64,000 nt of DNA from Prolixibacteraceae bacterium (GTDB lineage Bacteria; Bacteroidota; Bacteroidia; Bacteroidales; Prolixibacteraceae). Below are positions 60,192 to 64,000 of this stretch, piece after piece; position 1 is the stretch's first letter; each line of letters opens with the position of its first letter. A program made the position numbers and the translations under genes. The stretch lies in the NCBI GenBank assembly GCA_030602265.1, contig JAUWAB010000001.1:124001-188000 (forward strand), read 5' to 3'. The notes below the pieces were generated by a model. The model searched no databases. It saw only the letters and a program-made list of their open reading frames with translations, and had not been told where the DNA came from.

Positions 60192-60217
60192 ATGAAAAGC
60201 AGTGTAGGGGTGACCCA
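60192..60217. repeat. Short repeat ending CCCCTAC, copy 3 (minus orientation, truncated)
   Basis: On the minus strand GGGTCACCCCTACACTGCTTTTCAT, matching copies 1 and 2 from the CCCCTAC onward. The left arm of the stem is not present. Confidence 0.65.
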
Positions 60218-60227
60218 TTGTATTTCG

Positions 60228-60273
60228 AATCCTGAAGGGATTTTCTGTGAATAACCGTGCGTTTAACGCACGG
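60228..60273. repeat. Two-hairpin TTATT element, copy 3 (minus orientation)
   Basis: On the minus strand: CCGTGCGT-TAA-ACGCACGG (perfect 8-bp stem), TTATT, then AATCC-CTTCA-GGATT. The spacing is the same as copies 1 and 2. Confidence 0.8.
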
Positions 60274-60360
60274 AGCCAGGCAAAACCCCTCCTCCCTCAC
60301 CCGCTGCAATAAGAGAAAAGACCAAATTAAAAAATAGCACAGAGGTCATAAAACTTTTAA

Positions 60361-60436
60361 TCTTTGCGTCCCTGCACCTCTGCGAGAATAGAATCTTTGT
60401 GGCGCTTGGTGTCGTGGCGCCTTTGTGGCAAAAATC
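60361..60436. repeat. Composite octamer repeat, minus orientation
   Basis: tctttgcgtccctgcacctctgcgag ... tcgtggcgcctttgtggcaaaaa, the octamer-linker-octamer part of the composite. Together with the arrays and elements above it fills the 908-bp gap from 59663 to 60570, where no gene is supported. Confidence 0.8.
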
Positions 60437-60570
60437 CGGATCACTCAAAACAAATACCGGGCAATCGCTGTTCATCACTAAGCAACGGGTACTTTACGTA
60501 TAACATTTTCAAAATGAAGCTGTTTAAGCACAATAGAATCAACCGAATTTGGCAAATAAAGTTATAGAAT

Positions 60571-61179
60571 ATGCAAAGATCTGGAATTCATTTCATATAC
60601 ATCACCGGAATATGGATGTTCCTTTTGCTGGCTCTCCCATCCGGAGTGCATGGCCAGGATGCGCAGTCATTTTACCAGAAATCTACCGGCACCAACCAGA
60701 CGGCGATGTGGATTCTGGGTTCGTGGGCGGCCGGGAATATGCTGATCAGCGGCATCGCGATGGGCAAAACAGAACGTTCAACCCGTTATTTTCACCAGAT
60801 GAACGTCATGTGGAATACCGTCAACATGGGCATCGCGGCATTCGGATTGTTGTCTCAGGCTCCGGAGTTTACCAGTCATGTACCTGACCTCGTGGCCAAC
60901 CACCGGAAAATGGAAAACCTTTATCTGATTAATTCAGGATTGGATATCCTCTACATCGCTGGTGGTGCCTATATGGTCCATCGGTCAGGAAACTCAACAA
61001 AAAGGCCTGAAATGCTGAAAGGATACGGACAATCGGTAATGCTTCAGGGGGGCTTCCTTTTGGTATTTGACACCGCCCTCTGGCTGATACAACGGGATCT
61101 GAGACTGAGCCAGACCTGGGACCTGGGCATGCTATCAACTCCCGGTTTTTCAGGATTCCAATTAACATTGAGCTTTTGA
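60571..61179 (+). CDS. Hypothetical membrane protein
   Basis: A 202-residue protein I cannot place with certainty. A signal-like N-terminus (GIWMFLLLALPSGVHG) precedes four predicted membrane helices (MWILGSWAAGNMLISGIAMG, MNVMWNTVNMGIAAFGLLS, LINSGLDILYIAGGAYMV, SVMLQGGFLLVFDTALWL). The helix-borne Trp, Asn and Gly pattern recurs in Bacteroidota proteins of unknown function. It has no operon partner. Confidence 0.78.
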   Translation: MQRSGIHFIYITGIWMFLLLALPSGVHGQDAQSFYQKSTGTNQTAMWILGSWAAGNMLISGIAMGKTERSTRYFHQMNVMWNTVNMGIAAFGLLSQAPEFTSHVPDLVANHRKMENLYLINSGLDILYIAGGAYMVHRSGNSTKRPEMLKGYGQSVMLQGGFLLVFDTALWLIQRDLRLSQTWDLGMLSTPGFSGFQLTLSF

Positions 61180-61398
61180 CCAGGTATCCCTGCCTGAAGC
61201 ATTAATCAAAAATTGCTGATATAACCTCACCGTTTTAGTCAGCCGCAGTAAATTCAAACAGTTTATCCAGCTTGCAGTAATAAGATTTCATTGACGACTT
61301 ACAATTCCTGACAACACTTTCTACTGCCACAACCGCCCTCACTGCTTGCGGACAGAACTATTCCAATGCCAGATGTTGATTCAGTATGCGAGGTAAGA

Positions 61399-62697
61399 CT
61401 ACTCTACTGCTTCACCAATCAGATCAAAATCTTCCGCATTCAGAATTTTAACCTGAACAAAATCGCCCGGTTTATGATCATGGGGTGAGGTAAAAATTAC
61501 TTCGCCATCCACTTCAGGTGAGTCAAAACGGGTTCGTCCAACAAAGTTTCCATCTTCCTTTCGGTCAACGATTACCTGAAATTTCAGGCCAATCTTATCC
61601 TCGTTCAGCTCGAGGGAAATCTGCTGCTGGATGGCCATGATCTCTTCCGCGCGGGCCTGTTTTACCTCTTCAGGAACATCATCCTCGTATTTTTGGTAGG
61701 CATAGGTACCCTCCTCGTGGGAGTACGGAAAAACTCCCAGCCGGTCGAAGCGTGTCTCTTCAACAAACCGTTTCAATTCATTAAAATCTTCCTCTGTTTC
61801 CCCCGGATAGCCCACCAGCATGGTTGTACGCAGGGCAACCCCCGGAACTTCTGTCTTCACCCTGCGGATCAATTCCTCTGTTTCAGTCCGCGTCACATGG
61901 CGGAGCATCCTTTTCAGAACAGGATCTGCGATATGCTGCAAAGGCATATCGAGATAGCGGCACACCTTGGGATTTTCCCGCATCACCGGAAGTATTTCAA
62001 ACGGAAATTTCGACGGATACAGATAATGAAGTCTGATCCATTCGATACCATCCACTTCAGAAACGGCGGTAATCAGGTCGGCCAGCCGGTTCTTGCCATA
62101 AAGGTCTATCCCATAGTAGGACAAATCCTGCGCGATGATCAGGATCTCCTTTACTCCCTTTTTGGCTAAATAACGGGCCTCCTTCACCAGGTCTTCCATT
62201 GTCCGGGACTTGTGTCTGCCGGTCATCATGGGAATGGCGCAGAAACCGCAAACCCGGTTACAACCTTCCGAAATCTTCAGATAGGCAAAATGCGTGGGTG
62301 TAGTTATCTTGCGCTCATAAATATATTCCGGGTGATAGGCGACCTTCAGTTCGTCGGCCATGGCCTTCAGGTCAAACTTGCCGAAATAGCGGTCCACTTC
62401 GGGAATTTCCGTCTCCAGATCTTTTTGATATCGCTCCGAAAGACAACCCATTACGTACAACTTCCCGATATCACCACGTGTTTTTGCTTCGGCATAATCG
62501 AGGATCATATCGATAGATTCCTGTTTGGCATCATGGATAAATCCGCAGGTGTTAATAACTACCGCGTCAAATCCGCCGCCATTGGCATCATGCACCACTT
62601 CCCATTTCCCGCGCTCCAGCTGGCTGAGCAGCACCTCCGAATCAACCAGGTTCTTGGAACAACCCATGGTGATGACGTTCACTTTTTTCTTGGACAT
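61399..62697 (-). CDS. rimO: Ribosomal protein S12 methylthiotransferase
   Basis: RimO adds a methylthio group to Asp of ribosomal protein S12 using two iron-sulphur clusters and SAM. The 432-residue protein has the N-terminal UPF0004 domain (MGCSKNLVDSE, NTCGFIHDAKQES, MGCLSERY; three Cys), the radical SAM motif CNRVCGFC and a C-terminal TRAM domain ending VKILNAEDFDLIG. The length fits RimO rather than MiaB. A TACCTTTG box lies 21 bp upstream on the minus strand. Confidence 0.97.
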   Translation of the reverse strand: MSKKKVNVITMGCSKNLVDSEVLLSQLERGKWEVVHDANGGGFDAVVINTCGFIHDAKQESIDMILDYAEAKTRGDIGKLYVMGCLSERYQKDLETEIPEVDRYFGKFDLKAMADELKVAYHPEYIYERKITTPTHFAYLKISEGCNRVCGFCAIPMMTGRHKSRTMEDLVKEARYLAKKGVKEILIIAQDLSYYGIDLYGKNRLADLITAVSEVDGIEWIRLHYLYPSKFPFEILPVMRENPKVCRYLDMPLQHIADPVLKRMLRHVTRTETEELIRRVKTEVPGVALRTTMLVGYPGETEEDFNELKRFVEETRFDRLGVFPYSHEEGTYAYQKYEDDVPEEVKQARAEEIMAIQQQISLELNEDKIGLKFQVIVDRKEDGNFVGRTRFDSPEVDGEVIFTSPHDHKPGDFVQVKILNAEDFDLIGEAVE

Positions 62698-62717
62698 ACT
62701 TATTTAAATTGAGGGTA

Positions 62718-62725
62718 CAAAGGTA
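62718..62725 (-). promoter_or_regulatory. -7 box for rimO (TACCTTTG)
   Basis: An exact TAnnTTTG on the minus strand, 21 bp before the start codon. Confidence 0.6.
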
Positions 62726-62805
62726 ATAAAAGACACAGAAGTTTTTTACCACCAAAGCATGAAGACGAGTTTCACGGAATAAGTCTAAAAGACAATAGAC
62801 TAAAA

Positions 62806-62847
62806 GACATCAGACATTAGACATCAGACATCAGACATCAGACCGAT
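62806..62847. repeat. GACATCA heptamer array
   Basis: GACATCA, GACATTA, GACATCA, GACATCA, GACATCA, GACCGAT: six units in register, preceded by the octamer-like words AAGTCTAAA/AGACAATA. A composite-repeat fragment lies just before it (62738-62775). Confidence 0.9.
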
Positions 62848-62893
62848 TCTGTTTGGCCAGTACTGTAAAATGAGTGCCCTTTGGTTTATAAGA

Positions 62894-62935
62894 TTTGTCT
62901 ATCAGTCTATTGTCTGATGTCTCTTAGTCTTTAAA
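62894..62935. repeat. TGATGTC-family heptamer block
   Basis: TTTGTCT, ATCAGTC, TATTGTC, TGATGTC, TCTTAGT, CTTTAAA. It is the complement-sense version of the GACATCA family and ends 9 bp before the stop codon of the creatininase-family gene. Confidence 0.75.
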
Positions 62936-62944
62936 TTTAAGAAT

Positions 62945-63820
62945 TTACTGCTTCGTTTTCAACGGATTATCCGCTTCATCATAAAATTGTTTCTGTAGTG
63001 CCGGGACCGCCGTATCGTTCTTCACGTTTCGGATGGTTTGTACCAGCTGGTCGACCAGGTGATTGAGGATCAGCTCCCCTGCCTGGGCATTGGATTTACT
63101 GCCGTCGCCGGAATAGTGGTTGGGATAGCGTGCATACCACCAGATCCCTGTATAGACCTTTGGCAGGTGCTTGAGGCGGTCGAGGTCAACGCCCGACTGT
63201 TGTCCGGCCCGGCCGGTATAAACCAGATCGGGCACGATGGCCATCATCAGTGAGGTTTCGCGGTTTCCGCCATGCTGATCGTACGGATCATGCTGGGTCA
63301 GGGCAACTGCCTTTTTCATCACTTCTGCATCATAGGTCGGCTGGAACCAATAGAGTGCATAATCACGCCGCTGGGAAAGCTGGGCCATGCCGAAATAGTT
63401 CAGAAATGCACTGTTGCCCCCGTGGCCGTTTACAATAATGATTTTCTTAAATCCATTGCGGTTCAGTTCGTCCAGGGTTTCCTGAAGCACTTTCCAGATA
63501 ATTTCCGGGGAATAGGCAATGGTGCCGGGCTGTTGCCGGGCTTCATTGATCTGGCTGAAATAGTACCACGGAAAAACCACTGTATACTCCTGTTCAGCAG
63601 CCCTGAGCGCCATTTCCCTGGCGGCATACAGGTCGGTGCCCAAAGGCAGGTGTGCCCCGTGTTTTTCGAAAACCCCGATGGGCAGGATGCAGGTCTCCGA
63701 ACTCTTTGCGACTGCCTGGATAAATTCAGGAGCAGTCAGTTCCTCCAGCTTGTACGGGATATTCTGGGCAGAAACGGCAATACCCATCAGGATAAAAACG
63801 GTAAATAGCAAATGTTTCAT
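62945..63820 (-). CDS. Secreted creatininase-family protein
   Basis: A 291-residue exported hydrolase-like protein. The signal peptide is LLFTVFILMGIAVSAQ. The creatininase-family metal site is visible as LPIGVFEKHGAHLPLGTDLY (Glu, His, Asp ligands) and IIVNGHGGNSAF (His), with a further Glu in GGNRETSLMM. The family includes creatinine amidohydrolase and formamide-type amidohydrolases acting on cyclic or formyl amides. Export is usual in the Bacteroidota branch. Substrate unknown. Nothing is seen in the 180 bp from its start to the window end. Confidence 0.9.
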   Translation of the reverse strand: MKHLLFTVFILMGIAVSAQNIPYKLEELTAPEFIQAVAKSSETCILPIGVFEKHGAHLPLGTDLYAAREMALRAAEQEYTVVFPWYYFSQINEARQQPGTIAYSPEIIWKVLQETLDELNRNGFKKIIIVNGHGGNSAFLNYFGMAQLSQRRDYALYWFQPTYDAEVMKKAVALTQHDPYDQHGGNRETSLMMAIVPDLVYTGRAGQQSGVDLDRLKHLPKVYTGIWWYARYPNHYSGDGSKSNAQAGELILNHLVDQLVQTIRNVKNDTAVPALQKQFYDEADNPLKTKQ

Positions 63821-64000
63821 ACCTTATCTTTTAATGGTTTGATTATTATTAACGAAATCGTTTGATCAGCCCCTGGCGAATCCTATTCGGCTTAAAATTA
63901 TCAATTTTTCAAAAATCCTGTATGCCGGATTAGCAATTAAAACCTTACACAGAAAACGGTTTCCTTATCCGGAACTGAATGGACAGTCAGTGAGCCGCCA

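Noticed and set aside
61293-61398. Cys-rich open stretch (SSEGGCGSRKCCQEL) on the minus strand after rimO
   Set aside because: There is no start codon in frame after the preceding stop, and no family is recognised. It could be a gene remnant, but the evidence is too thin.

Overview
The window looks like a chromosomal segment of a Bacteroidota bacterium, probably in or near Bacteroidales/Marinilabiliales. Several things point there. The -7 promoter box TAnnTTTG lies upstream of most genes. FeoA and FeoB are fused and followed by a Cys-rich FeoB-associated protein. The threonine operon carries a phosphoglycerate-mutase-like 'proposed homoserine kinase'. There is a NigD-like lipoprotein, a GH92 enzyme, a PD40/OmpA protein, RNase Y downstream of zapA, and many SusD-era style lipoproteins and peptidases. 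I see no phage, transposase, integrase, CRISPR array or rRNA. One tRNA-Arg(ACG) is present.

Layout. 0-2.6 kb: a cut-off TPR protein, then bcp-recA. 2.9-7.9 kb: thrA, homoserine-kinase-like gene and thrC as one operon. 8.1-10.8 kb: feoAB and its small partner on the minus strand. 10.9-12.5 kb: a conserved hypothetical, a thiamine-binding-type protein, tRNA-Arg and a broken RelE/ParE toxin remnant. 12.6-22.8 kb: alginate-lyase-family lipoprotein, then a minus-strand run (FAD oxidoreductase, M14 peptidase, folA, thyA, S9 peptidase, NigD-like). 22.9-24.4 kb: a redox operon (thioredoxin-glutaredoxin fusion, lipoprotein thioredoxin, orphan GroES). 24.5-29.1 kb: AddB-type nuclease and a SulP transporter. 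29.4-34.4 kb: a GMC dehydrogenase with its small subunit and a nine-haem cytochrome, a GntR/LacI-type regulator and a lipoprotein cytochrome c. 34.3-42.3 kb: OmpA/PD40 protein, thioesterase, prohibitin, nucleoside phosphorylase, SirB1-like protein, rny, zapA and a coiled-coil partner. 42.4-55.9 kb: secreted hydrolases (M23, C69, GH92, patatin-BamA), rplS, YitT, an odd helical-repeat/GH16-fold protein and a glutamine-amidotransferase-like protein. 56.3-63.8 kb: prfC, zinc peptidase, UPF0316, a membrane protein, rimO and a creatininase-family protein.

The most unusual content is intergenic. At many loci there are tandem arrays with a strict 7-nt period whose unit sequence drifts and even changes family without losing the 7-nt register; several start at or inside the stop codon of the upstream gene. 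They are joined to an octamer/linker composite repeat (at least five fuller copies and several fragments), to a two-hairpin element (three copies with compensatory stem changes) and to a short inverted repeat ending in CCCCTAC (three copies). No gene in the window obviously mobilises them. The other candidates for a second look are the cytoplasmic-looking helical-repeat protein with a GH16-like domain that lacks the catalytic acids, the GroES paralogue placed with thioredoxins, and a toxin pseudogene with one in-frame amber codon. All product calls rest on reading motifs by eye; no database search was run.
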